22,401 nt of DNA, taken from the NCBI RefSeq assembly GCF_000003605.2, contig NW_003151783.1, positions 33,204 through 55,604 on the forward strand. Reading direction: 5' to 3'. The translations under genes and the position numbers were made by a program. This document shows positions 17,001-22,065 of the stretch, piece after piece (the stretch's first letter is position 1; each line of letters begins with the position of its first letter). The DNA is from Saccoglossus kowalevskii (Eukaryota > Hemichordata > Enteropneusta > Harrimaniidae). Below the pieces are notes generated by a model. The model did no database searches. It had not been told where the DNA came from and saw only the letters and a program-made list of their open reading frames with translations.

Positions 17001-18647
17001 CTGTATGGTACAGACTTGGCAGTGCACTCATTGCTGCACCTAACCTGTATGGTACAGATTTGGCAGTGCACTCATTGCTGCACCTAACCTGTATGGTACA
17101 GACTTGGTAGTGCACTCATTGCTGCACCTAACCTGTATGGTACAGACTTGGCAGTGCACTCATTGCTGCACCTAATCTGTATGGTACAGACTTGGCAGTG
17201 TACTCATTGATGTACCTAACCTTATTCAAAACTTCATGGTCACTGGTCACATCTCTACTGGTGACGTCTCATAGATATATAGAAGTGTGAGACCTGTTCT
17301 AATGTTTCACTCTCATTCTCATTCTAATACCCCCCCCCCCCCACACACACACACACACACAAACTAGTAGACTGATGATTCAAAGGTGCTTCTGTAATTT
17401 TCTTTTGACAGCCAAAAGAAAACTACAGTAGCAAGTAAAAAAACACCAGCACATGAAAGTAGAAGTTGTGATGGCTGGAATGATAGACACAATGGCTTTA
17501 ACAACACATCCAATCAACCAGACAGGTATGTACAAACATATGCTGTGTTTGTGATTTGTATATAACAACCTGGTTCAGTGAGTTTTATCTAAAATTATGT
17601 TGTAATAATAATGCTATGAAAACGATTACCCAATTATTCTGTTCCAGACCATCAGCTTTCTCTGAGAGAAACTCTCCAAGACAAAATTTAAAAATGGCAG
17701 GTGATGCTGGACCATCCAGGATGCCCGATATTGTTGCTAGGATACCAGATGGTAGAGAAGATGATGATTGTAGTAATGCATCTAGTGAATCATTTACATT
17801 CCAAGGTATCTTCCGAGATTTTGATTATGAGACATGCGTATAGTATTTGTATGCGTGTGGTTGACATGTACAATGCTCTTTGACATGCGTTTATTGATGT
17901 TCAATAGATTCAAACTTGGCATGATGGCAATACATAGATCATATGTGCATTTTGTTATACAATCTGATTCATTAGTTTATAATCAGAAATACACATATCC
18001 TGCTTCTGCTAAGTTATATTGATATTTGATACACATGGCATACATGTATTGGGCAGCTGTTCTGTTCTCATCCCTGATTCTGAAAATCTGTATAGCTTGC
18101 ACTAGATAGAATATCTACCTGTCTGGATCTCATGTACATGTATGTAAGAAATGGGTTTCCATAAAATTGGTTACATACAATGAACATCAAAGTATTCTGG
18201 TACACCTTCCTGTGATTTACTTAATTTTTGATTAAAAATGGTCAACTAGTGTTCCTTTTGTGTTCAAAGCTGCAATTTCTGGGCCATATCTATGACATGT
18301 CTTGGTTGATTGTGTACTTTGTACATCATAGTGCACAAACATTTGTGTTAGTTGTGAATTATTCAGCTAATTATATTTGCATTCACCTAAATACTTATTG
18401 GACATGTGTACTTACATTCTAATATAAACTTGTAGTCAAGATGTACAGGGGTGTCAATGACTGGTTTCATAATGTGTTCATCTCTGTTTTTCCCTCAGGA
18501 AAGATTGGAATACAAACGTCTGGGAACAAACCTGAGTGTTTTAATGTACAGATTGGAGAAGGTGACACAAGTACTGTTGATATACACATACCAAGTGGTG
18601 ATGAAGACGAGTTTGATTTCATACCTAGTACACCACCAACAAAAAAG
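1878..18647 (+). CDS. RAD9: RAD9 checkpoint clamp subunit, spliced, partial at both ends (10 exons visible)
   Basis: RAD9 forms the heterotrimeric 9-1-1 ring with RAD1 and HUS1. The ring is loaded at damaged DNA by RAD17-RFC, and the RAD9 tail recruits TopBP1 to activate ATR (family knowledge). Ten exons splice as 1878-2042, 2482-2596, 3383-3482, 7409-7515, 8711-8817, 8997-9061, 13871-14014, 17412-17525, 17648-17805 and 18499-18647. They total 1224 bases, or 408 codons with no stop, and the phase agrees at every junction. Visible residues 1 to about 245 are the PCNA-like region, with LRTVNTSRSAYACFMFAP, SLPTIEKTVEKCKI, TFQETESLQAVF, SQEEVTLIVSP, GLDTEVTFCLKELR and FVLATLAEP. The remainder is a Ser/Thr-rich, acidic tail ending in STPPTKK. 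The first ~35 residues and the expected FRSLFFG-like terminal exon are not seen. I cannot decide between RAD9A, RAD9B and an unduplicated ancestor. Confidence 0.95.
2043..2481. other. Intron with one 'AAAATGG..CCATTTTG' repeat relic
   Basis: Bases 2333-2360 read aaaatggtcgactggcagcc followed by attttgtt. This is the same core that defines the tandem arrays at 14.3-16.5 kb and 19.3-20.5 kb. The flanks are too diverged to delimit a unit. Confidence 0.6.
2482..2596 (+). CDS. RAD9: RAD9 visible exon 2
   Basis: The exon is 115 bases: 38 codons plus one base. The acceptor is ttattcacag and the donor is g|gtgaga. It encodes SCLSVFKSLPTIEKTVEKCK followed by a strand ending LVFTLLCKHG. This is the RAD9 signature around the invariant EKTVEKC and the KxG turn before the THNL-type motif. 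Stops elsewhere in the three frames rule out a longer exon. Confidence 0.95.
2597..3382. other. Intron, probably old repeat sequence
   Basis: It holds degenerate phrases seen in the other repeats, such as cattcaaactt at 2870-2880 and 3144-3154, and gtgcatc. The minus-strand ORF at 3108-3344 has no recognisable similarity and I treat it as chance. Confidence 0.4.
3383..3482 (+). CDS. RAD9: RAD9 visible exon 3
   Basis: The exon is 100 bases, entered in phase 1 and left in phase 2. The acceptor is gtttttttacag and the donor is aa|gtaagc. It encodes GITKTYNLTFQETESLQAVF and then AKDLCPNKIVAQS. These match the RAD9 block R/KTHNLxFQxxExLQAVF and the CPxxxxxxx(R/K) segment that leads into the second half of the clamp. 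It is the last exon inside the loop of the inverted repeat. Confidence 0.95.
3716..5177 (-). repeat. Right arm of the inverted repeat (element A, reverse orientation)
   Basis: This is the inverted partner of 2-1263. It is longer at the inner end: 3716-3741 (tacagtactcatttcgccca and on) is absent from the left arm but recurs, complemented, at about 6744-6771. That makes it the likely true element end. It carries an extra internal ~170 bases and a 20-base tandem duplication at 4771-4810. Subterminal runs of cgctcgctcgctcg and tttcgatcgc lie just inside the end. Confidence 0.93.
4771..4810. repeat. 20-bp tandem duplication inside the right arm
   Basis: The unit tggaaataaatagaacgcgt occurs twice with no gap. 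The left arm and the third copy have only one, so the duplication arose after the arms diverged. Confidence 0.95.
5178..5829. other. AT-rich intron segment
   Basis: It contains homopolymer runs of A and T and a run of seven G at 5329-5335. No gene or clear repeat was recognised. It may be the continuation of element A past the point where the window truncates the left arm. Confidence 0.4.
5830..6775 (+). repeat. Third, diverged relative of element A
   Basis: Bases 5875-5970 resemble left-arm bases 395-510 (shared ttttatttattt, caacgcg, gtggt, atttattttgt, catcactggc and gcatttgttttg). Bases 6640-6771 share the subterminal gcgatcg, agcgagcggtcgaaaa and end motif ggttgggcggaatgag with the complement of the right-arm inner end. 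The middle is different. Open frames here (5830-6177 +, 6472-6786 -) follow the repeat and look like chance ORFs. Confidence 0.7.
6786..7408. other. Intron before visible exon 4
   Basis: Bases 6781-6880 carry phrases of the ~290-bp repeat family (tcaaactcggta, gatgtgcatcattttgttt, gtggccatt), so a decayed monomer is likely. Nothing else was recognised. Confidence 0.45.
7409..7515 (+). CDS. RAD9: RAD9 visible exon 4 (start of second clamp lobe)
   Basis: The exon is 107 bases, phase 2 in and phase 1 out. The acceptor is ctgtctag and the donor is g|gtaggt. It encodes LLCDAVGNFQTSQEEVTLIV, then SPEKVCLKNYVDDEP. This is the RAD9 segment that crosses from the interdomain linker into the second PCNA-like lobe. 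The TSQEEVTL wording resembles, from memory, the RAD9B branch as much as RAD9A. Confidence 0.94.
7918..8195 (+). repeat. Composite minisatellite with alternating short and long units
   Basis: Units begin aggtagaaacagcgtgactg, at 7920, 7950 and about 8012, 8040, 8107 and 8155. A ~28-base unit (ending gcaactaca) alternates with a ~65-base unit. The long unit adds ctctacaagtacaaaggtta and ggta..ctctac. The higher-order period is therefore about 93 bases. It sits in the intron between visible exons 4 and 5. Confidence 0.8.
8237..8247. repeat. Poly-G tract
   Basis: A run of about eleven G (ttgggggggggggtgtcc) follows the minisatellite. It may form a G-rich structure or be a sequencing weak spot. 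Confidence 0.8.
8711..8817 (+). CDS. RAD9: RAD9 visible exon 5
   Basis: The exon is 107 bases, phase 1 in and phase 0 out. The acceptor is the less usual attctaag (AAG rather than CAG) and the donor is agg|gtgaga. It encodes DPNKVMHTEMSLLPEEFDDY, then TIGLDTEVTFCLKELR. TEMxLxxEEF and (V/I)TFCLKE are strongly diagnostic RAD9 motifs. Confidence 0.95.
8997..9061 (+). CDS. RAD9: RAD9 visible exon 6 (short)
   Basis: The exon is only 65 bases, phase 0 in and phase 2 out, and too short to show as an ORF. The acceptor is tttttttacag and the donor is aa|gtaagt. It encodes AILTFADACYQHVSIFFETI plus G, matching the RAD9 strand GxLxFAExxxxxxSIxFxxxGKP. The next codon is completed across the following 4.8 kb intron. 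Confidence 0.94.
9062..9627. other. Intron after visible exon 6, unassigned
   Basis: Bases 9370-9620 are more GC-rich than the intron around them. They contain a short hairpin at about 9465-9480 (tcacc/ggtga around ttcag) and two aggcct sites. This may be part of a mobile element whose edges I cannot place. No coding sequence was recognised. Confidence 0.4.
9678..9707 (+). repeat. TCTA/TCTG tetranucleotide microsatellite
   Basis: Imperfect tandem ctat and ctgt tetramers (tctatctatctatctgtctg and on) lie directly downstream of the hairpin head. Confidence 0.85.
10429..10446. repeat. Short palindrome
   Basis: tgacgcca and tggcgtca are perfect 8-base inverted repeats separated by ca. The sequence contains two CRE-like tgacg half sites, which may be coincidental in repeat DNA. 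Confidence 0.8.
10867..11030 (+). repeat. Degenerate tandem repeat of GTGAGTGGTAAAA units
   Basis: The core gtgagtggtaaaa, or a close variant, appears near 10895, 10917, 10952 and 11013, with gcgagtatggtaaaaa at about 10869 and gcgaggggtgaaa at about 10989. The cores are separated by variable linkers such as cggcatat, gcatcattt and aggcctatgcg. Each core contains a GTGAGT hexamer that resembles a 5' splice site in gene orientation. Confidence 0.75.
11392..12251 (+). pseudogene. DIRS-like Gag remnant
   Basis: The segment starts MPKSQQKTNVPKQRSGRK, then carries TCSSCHKQMPVWDPHMCCHS, a Cys-rich motif of CxxC...DPHxxCxxC form typical of DIRS-family Gag proteins. The frame shifts near 11535 into CDQWDPKMWSHCEVRWKAES and again near 11870. 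A later segment in a third frame (GDQLPHGEEMAWKAWMFNLA) keeps a Trp-rich Gag-like look. The shifts and the stop near 12250 show that it is dead. The assignment rests on motif layout, not a database match. Confidence 0.65.
12506..12600 (+). pseudogene. Basic Gly/Arg/Lys-rich linker of the DIRS-like element
   Basis: The reading RQKKPKKHRFGGGRFGTSGD sits between the Gag remnant and the RT remnant. Such basic segments are usual before the polymerase in these elements and probably bound nucleic acid. Confidence 0.45.
12740..13420 (+). pseudogene. DIRS-like reverse transcriptase remnant, catalytic core deleted
   Basis: Recognisable blocks are IPAW near 12766, LTVVSHGYRIPL near 12803, QQEVASLLEKRVKNPHSLPG then FYSLPRSQELGG (12900-12992), and RPVLDLSRLNRFVELNRFQV then ETPAFVLLSV (12996-13085). 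After a break come NIAKSNPIPSHTLVFLGMQF (about 13110-13170) and ELIDYLSPSISEVADF. The stretch that should carry the catalytic Asp pair is absent, which implies an internal deletion near 13090. Stops at 12800-12802 and 12993-12995 fall where the family has Trp. Confidence 0.8.
13561..13734 (+). pseudogene. DIRS-like tyrosine recombinase remnant
   Basis: The open stretch VKADMKYVTMKTVFYSALAS, then GRWRSEIGALSFSD, then MGFLAKNYQRPSF resembles the DIRS recombinase block around LKT.FLL..TSARR..EL.ALS. The first catalytic Arg would lie in the 'SGRWRSE' position. The box with the nucleophilic Tyr is not present before the stop at 13733. It may have been lost together with the 3' terminal repeat. Confidence 0.6.
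13779..13838. repeat. Short tandem duplication upstream of RAD9 visible exon 7
   Basis: gggggtcagtatcagttaca followed by a short attacat tail occurs twice, at 13779 and 13811. The second copy ends about 30 bases before the exon 7 acceptor. Confidence 0.85.
13871..14014 (+). CDS. RAD9: RAD9 visible exon 7 (end of clamp, start of tail)
   Basis: The exon is 144 bases, phase 2 in and phase 2 out. The acceptor is ttccaaacag. It encodes PIVFALDGESVFEASFVLAT and LAEP, the RAD9 end-of-clamp motif (FVLATL), and then a low-complexity Ser/Thr/Pro tail. Two other donors, at 13968 (cag|gtac) and 13998 (ct|gtgagt), would leave phase 0. The next exon would then run into a stop, so ag|gtaaga at 14015 is preferred. 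Confidence 0.94.
14300..15391 (+). repeat. Tandem array of ~285-291-bp monomers (family B), array 1
   Basis: Equivalent sites recur at 14347 (ggcggccatttttgtgc), 14632 and about 14923, giving spacings of 285 and 291. Each monomer has two aaaatggc..ggccatttt cores about 130-140 bases apart. It also has catttctgg, ttcaaacttggtatatacat, ttcctgatgcacatcattt and cattatacatcatgtcatag. The array degenerates to a tail ending gggactgtgccatgcatggc at 15367-15386. ORFs of 60-92 codons inside it are repeat-derived. Confidence 0.9.
15501..15690 (-). pseudogene. LINE 3' end: C-terminal zinc-finger of an ORF2-type polyprotein
   Basis: Read on the minus strand, EKRILRKELCNRPESVYRCT then LCGRDCHSRIGMFSHSRCC ends at a TAG at 15526-15528. 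The CxxC(x12)HxxxC layout with CHSRIG..SHSR is the known C-terminal finger of non-LTR retrotransposon ORF2 proteins. Just past the stop is a short 3' tail with a perfect palindrome ggtcaatattgacc at 15501-15514. Only the last ~60 codons remain, consistent with 5' truncation. The fragment abuts the hairpin head at about 15682. Confidence 0.7.
15682..16477 (+). repeat. Hairpin head plus tandem array 2 (family B relatives)
   Basis: Bases 15688-15716 form a hairpin, ccccgttcggac-gaa-gtccgaaaacgggg, a 12-bp stem with a two-base bulge. It is followed by gtctccgtgcatccgtctgg. Monomers then carry aaaatggccgactggcagcc followed by atcttgttttttgaaaatg near 15853 and 16137, with a shortened one near 16277. 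The gaps are about 284 and 140 bases. Stretches rich in gtccgtccgt lie between. Overlapping frames of 60-97 codons simply follow the repeat. Confidence 0.85.
16478..17221 (+). repeat. 44-bp minisatellite, 17 units plus a partial
   Basis: The unit begins gcacctaacctgtatggtac and ends agtgcactcattgct. Starts lie at 16478, 16522, 16566, 16610, 16654, 16698, 16742, 16786, 16830, 16874, 16904, 16948, 16992, 17036, 17080, 17124 and 17168, with a partial at 17212. One unit (16874-16903) is 30 bases, having lost 14. The units are nearly identical. The period is not a multiple of three and frames are interrupted, so it is non-coding. It lies within the RAD9 intron between exons 7 and 8. Confidence 0.97.
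17330..17361. repeat. Poly-C and (CA)n microsatellite
   Basis: A run of about 13 C is followed by ten or so ca dinucleotides. It ends about 50 bases before the acceptor of RAD9 visible exon 8. CA repeats near splice sites can bind hnRNP L, but a role here is conjecture. Confidence 0.9.
17412..17525 (+). CDS. RAD9: RAD9 visible exon 8 (C-terminal tail)
   Basis: The exon is 114 bases, phase 2 on both sides. The acceptor is cttttgacag and the donor is ag|gtatgt. It encodes a polar, basic-then-neutral stretch (QKKTTVASKKTPAHESRS..., ending NTSNQPD) with no recognised domain. It is accepted because of its clean splice borders and open frame, and because it joins the neighbouring exons in phase. 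The tail of RAD9 evolves fast, so the lack of recognisable sequence similarity is expected. Confidence 0.8.
17648..17805 (+). CDS. RAD9: RAD9 visible exon 9 (C-terminal tail)
   Basis: The exon is 158 bases, phase 2 in and phase 1 out. The acceptor is attctgttccag and the donor is g|gtatct. It encodes a disordered tail with SERNSPRQNLKMAGDAGPSR and then an acidic serine-rich patch, REDDDCSNASSESFTF. The patch fits the casein-kinase-type phosphorylation context known in RAD9 tails (inference). An internal cag|gtgatg at 17701 is a possible alternative donor. Confidence 0.85.
17806..18498. other. Intron between exons 9 and 10
   Basis: It is AT-rich with faint family-B phrases (attaaaaatggtcaactagt at 18231-18250, catatctatgacatgtctt). 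There is no separate gene. The forward ORFs around 17834 and 18228 are not convincing. Confidence 0.45.
18499..18647 (+). CDS. RAD9: RAD9 visible exon 10 (acidic tail with TPP-KK motif)
   Basis: The exon is 149 bases, phase 1 in and phase 0 out. The acceptor is tttttccctcag and the donor is aag|gtttgt. It ends SGDEDEFDFIPSTPPTKK, which matches the conserved RAD9A tail pattern of an acidic run, then (G/S)TPPxKK, then FRSLFFG. The FRSLFFG part should be in the next exon. I looked for it up to 22401 and did not find a convincing copy. Confidence 0.92.
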
Positions 18648-18920
18648 GTTTGTTACAAAAATATCAATCTCATTGTTGTTTCAAGATAAAATATCAATTC
18701 TACATATACCGTATACTCTTATGTTTCCATCTTTCTTGATGCCTAAAATAGAGTTTAATTTAGGTTTTCTATAGTCATTGACACCTATTCAAGAGTCCTG
18801 TATTTATTGTGGCCAGCTTGAATGGGTAAACTTAACTCGACAATTAGCTGTTATCACTATAAAAAGTGTTAAATCTTCTTCAATCTCAGTTTATCTTGCA
18901 AAATCAACTAACTTGTTGGC
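18648..18920. other. Intron after the last visible RAD9 exon
   Basis: It is AT-rich and nothing was recognised. The next RAD9 exon, expected to begin with an FRSLFFG-like motif, is not here. Confidence 0.5.
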
Positions 18921-19165
18921 TTAAAAAAAAAATCATACCGTTTCCCATCAAAATCAAAGCCAAAAGATCGTACCACAACAATGGTAAACCTCTTCCGTGT
19001 TGCGTTTTTCATCAGGTCGCTGAACTGTCATTAACATATTCAAACAAGCTATGGCACCATCTAGCATTTTGACTGGGTTATTAGTGAACAATTAAAAACA
19101 AATTTATTTTTTGTAGTTATTATAATCACTACTGCGTAATAATCAACAATTGTAACACTTTGAAA
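18921..19165 (+). repeat. Direct repeat pair, copy 1 (family C)
   Basis: It matches 21690-22065 in the same orientation. Shared phrases include ttaaaaaaaaaatcat, ttccgtgttgc, ggtcgctgaactgtcat, tttattttttgta, actaatcaacaatt (aataatcaacaatt here) and aacactttgaaaacaagtaa. This copy lacks most of a ~145-base middle present in copy 2. It is probably a non-autonomous transposon. Confidence 0.8.
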
Positions 19166-19319
19166 ACAAGTAACCTATTCACTTGTGAAACAAGACCTGA
19201 CTGGATTGCACTACCATGATCATTTGCTATTAAGCAAATGCATTCGTGTTTATTCATTTGTCCCTTCACACATACATCATACATACATAGTATTATATGC
19301 ACAATTTGTTTCTCAATCT

Positions 19320-20474
19320 GATTCAGGATGGTCGAATTGCAGTCATTTTTGTACTGGAAAATAATCAAAATTAAGCATTTCTAGGCTGCTTACAGATAGT
19401 TTTTGTTCAAATTTGGTACATATATTGGACATTATGAGTCCTTGATGCAAAATTGCAAGATTCAAAATGGCCGACTGTCAGCTATTTTGTCTTAGTGAAT
19501 GTGGTTCTAGTGCCATATCTCTAACATGCTTTGACTGGTTATGTTCAAATTTTAATTATTCATTATACATCTGTGGTTGTATATCACAATAGAAGGCGGG
19601 ATTTGTATTATAACGAGTCTGGTAGTGTATATATATTTATATACTACGCAGTTACGAGACAGAGTCACAACAAAGATTACTCTTTATTCTGGAATATGAC
19701 ATGCGCCATAGAGCGTCAGGTAGAAACAACTATTAAAAGAATTACATTAAATCACAGTTTATATAGACAACCAAGTATTCACACCATGTAAATTAACTCC
19801 GGCTGTATTTACTTTCGAAGTGTGTTCACTCTCATGTTAGTACTAATAGCCTTGAATAGGTAAATGACGTGAAGCAGTCAAGGTTGTGTTTGTTTACCAT
19901 AGGAGTACATGTAATTTCAAAGGCATACTGTACAACAATACTGTGACTCAAAGCGAAAATAAAAAGGAATCACTAAATAATGAATAATTTATATGAATAA
20001 AGTGTTCCCGATAACATCATGTCATAGATATACAGATTTATCGGTTTGACGATCCAATCCAAAATGGCCAAATGGTGTCCATTTTTGTGCTAAAAAAATC
20101 ATTAAAAATCAAGCATTTCTGGCATTCGTTCAAACTTGGTATGGACATTAGACATTATAGGTTCCTGATGCACATCATTTTGTTTTTCAGATCGGATTCA
20201 AAATGGCTGACTGGTAGCCATTTTGTTTTAATGAATGTGGTTTTAGTGCCATACCTCTGACATACTTTAAATATTCATTATACATCATCTCATAGATATA
20301 CAGAAATATTTGTTTGGTAATCCGATTCGAAATGGCCGAATGGTGGCCATTTTGTTTTAATTAGTGCTGTTGCACAGAAAAATCTCTCAATATGGACAAG
20401 TACTCGTACTATATTACTATACTATATAACTTAGATTTGATTACTAACAGGGACTGTGCCATGCATGGCTTGTT
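19320..20474 (+). repeat. Family-B tandem array 3, interrupted by an insertion
   Basis: Monomer phrases (catttctggc, ttcaaacttggtat, ttcctgatgcacatcatttt, aaaatggctgactggtagcc) run from about 19320 to 19571 and resume at 20014. The array ends with the same tail as array 1, gggactgtgccatgcatggc, at 20450-20469. The 19572-20013 segment is foreign to it. Confidence 0.88.
19572..20013. mobile_element. 442-bp insertion in array 3, possible solo LTR
   Basis: Uninterrupted monomers read cattatacatcatgtcatag. Here that phrase is split after cattatacatc, and the acatc recurs at 20014-20018. This gives a 5-base target duplication (19567-19571 and 20014-20018). The insert begins tgtggttgtatatcaca, has a TATA-like run at 19628-19643 and aataaa at 19958 and 19996. 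A 5-bp duplication and this internal order suit a solo LTR. The end (cgata) is not a clean CA, so another element type remains possible. Confidence 0.6.
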
Positions 20475-20666
20475 TATTGGCGATCCACTCCGCTAGGAGT
20501 GCCCTTATAATCACTTTTGCTTTGTTATAAAATTTAGCTTCACGTTCATGTCCTACTATGGAAACAGCCAAAAACATGTTGCTAGTTTTTTGAGCGGAGC
20601 GGAGCGCCAAACAGCCTCCCGACTTGTCTTTATCCTATATACCGTAAAATTGAGGCCGCAGCTTTA

Positions 20667-21000
20667 ATTAGCCCCCGTCGGATCTGTGATCCGGGCGGCG
20701 GATATTAATTTGGGTCGTGTCTGTGCATTCGTGTGTGCACATTTTCACGTTACCAGCTTTTTCTCACACATGTGTGATCCAATTCAGTTCAGAGTTGGTA
20801 CTGAGACAGGAATTGATGGTGCTATGATGCACATCAAGTTATTTTTTTGATTCTTCAAAGTTTCACTGTGTTTTTCTTTGATTTTTAACATTTTTCCTTC
20901 AAAACTTCTGGAAAATCCGACTTTTCCCGAAATTACCTGAGTTTAATCTGAATTTTGATGACGCATACGCAGTTCTTGTCTCGGTGGAAATCAGTCATTT
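20667..21000 (+). repeat. Hairpin-headed repeat, third head copy
   Basis: ttagcccccgtcggatctgt leads into a hairpin with cggatc-tgt-gatccg at 20679-20693. It is followed by ggatattaatttgggtcg and tgtgcattcgtgtgtgc, the same head plan as at 9628 and 15682. Downstream text has gatgcacatcaagttat, a family-B phrase. Confidence 0.6.
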
Positions 21001-21274
21001 TTGTGTGAGGATATTGTATCCCGGAATTGTATCCTTACATGTATTTGCGCAACGCTTATATGGACAAAATTGTGTCTCGTCAATTTCAAAGGTAAGAAAC
21101 TGTGCTTGTTATGGTATTTATACACTTTGTATTATCGTTTGTGTCTCGGGTTTGGTGATCGTGAGAAACTCTTGCTAACCTGGCAAGAGCTTCGCCAGAA
21201 AAACTGCCTTTCTATTATTGTTGTAGGAACTGATTATGTATTGTGTAAATTGAAAGTTTACCTCGTGATTTAAG

Positions 21275-21375
21275 AGGTTTGCAGTGCTCTCACCGGGATT
21301 CAAACGTCGTGGTGGTGTCGGCGCAATGCTGCTCTGAGACGCTTGCCAGACTCTCCCTCGCTCAAAATCATTATC
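21275..21375 (-). repeat. Possible tRNA-derived SINE relic
   Basis: On the minus strand, gtttgaatcccggtg resembles a pol III B box and lies about 40 bases after tctggcaagcgtctcag, a weak A-box-like stretch. No tRNA cloverleaf can be folded convincingly, so this is at most a tRNA-derived repeat. Confidence 0.3.
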
Positions 21376-21584
21376 GCCAATGCCTGATTTCCGCAACATT
21401 TATATTTGTTTATGATTTCCTATTGTTCTACGAGATGTGTCCATGCTGTTCATAAACAGCTATAAACAAGTTTAGTTGGGTTGGCATGTACTCATTGAAA
21501 GTATTGGTTTATTTACGTAATGCACTGATCACGCAATAGGCGAAGTTAAAAATATGTCAGGAGAGCTTGCCCACAATGCTAAAT

Positions 21585-21657
21585 GTCCCAAATAAACGTA
21601 CCGGTGCGTTTATTTTTTTCCCAGAAAAATTCCACCCGGTACATTCTTATTTGGGAC
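21585..21657. repeat. Small foldback (stem-loop) sequence
   Basis: gtcccaaata (21585-21594) and tatttgggac (21648-21657) are perfect inverted repeats. A second inner pair, gtaccggt and accggtac-like (cccggtac), strengthens the stem. It may be a short MITE-like element. Confidence 0.7.
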
Positions 21658-21689
21658 TGTATGTTTATTTATTTTTTTAAATCGTGCCG

Positions 21690-22065
21690 ATTAAAAAAAA
21701 AATCATGCCTTTTTCCCCACGAGAAACGAAGCCAAAATATCGCACTAAAACATCTGTAAATCTGGTCTTCCGTGTTGCTTTCACCATGAGGTCGCTGAAC
21801 TGTCATATTTAAATGCTTCATGGTAATTTGATTGGTTGATTAGCGACTTGACCTATCTGGTCAATAAACACGCCTCGTGGGCATGGATAACATGGCGGAT
21901 ATCGTCTTGCATCGGGCATGTAACCGAAAACATTTGCTTACGATAAAACTAAGTTGAATTTTACTTGCATTTCATAACAATTCAACGAATTTATTTTTTG
22001 TACGTTAATATAACCACTACTGAATACTAATCAACAATTACAACACTTTGAAAACAAGTAAGCTA
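21690..22065 (+). repeat. Direct repeat pair, copy 2 (family C)
   Basis: This is the longer partner of 18921-19165, with extra sequence at about 21830-21975. Both copies end in the aacactttgaaaacaagta block. No terminal inverted repeat was recognised. Confidence 0.8.

Noticed and set aside
16478-17221. CRISPR-like array
   Set aside because: The units are contiguous 44-base repeats with no unique spacers. The window is eukaryotic with spliced exons. It is a minisatellite.
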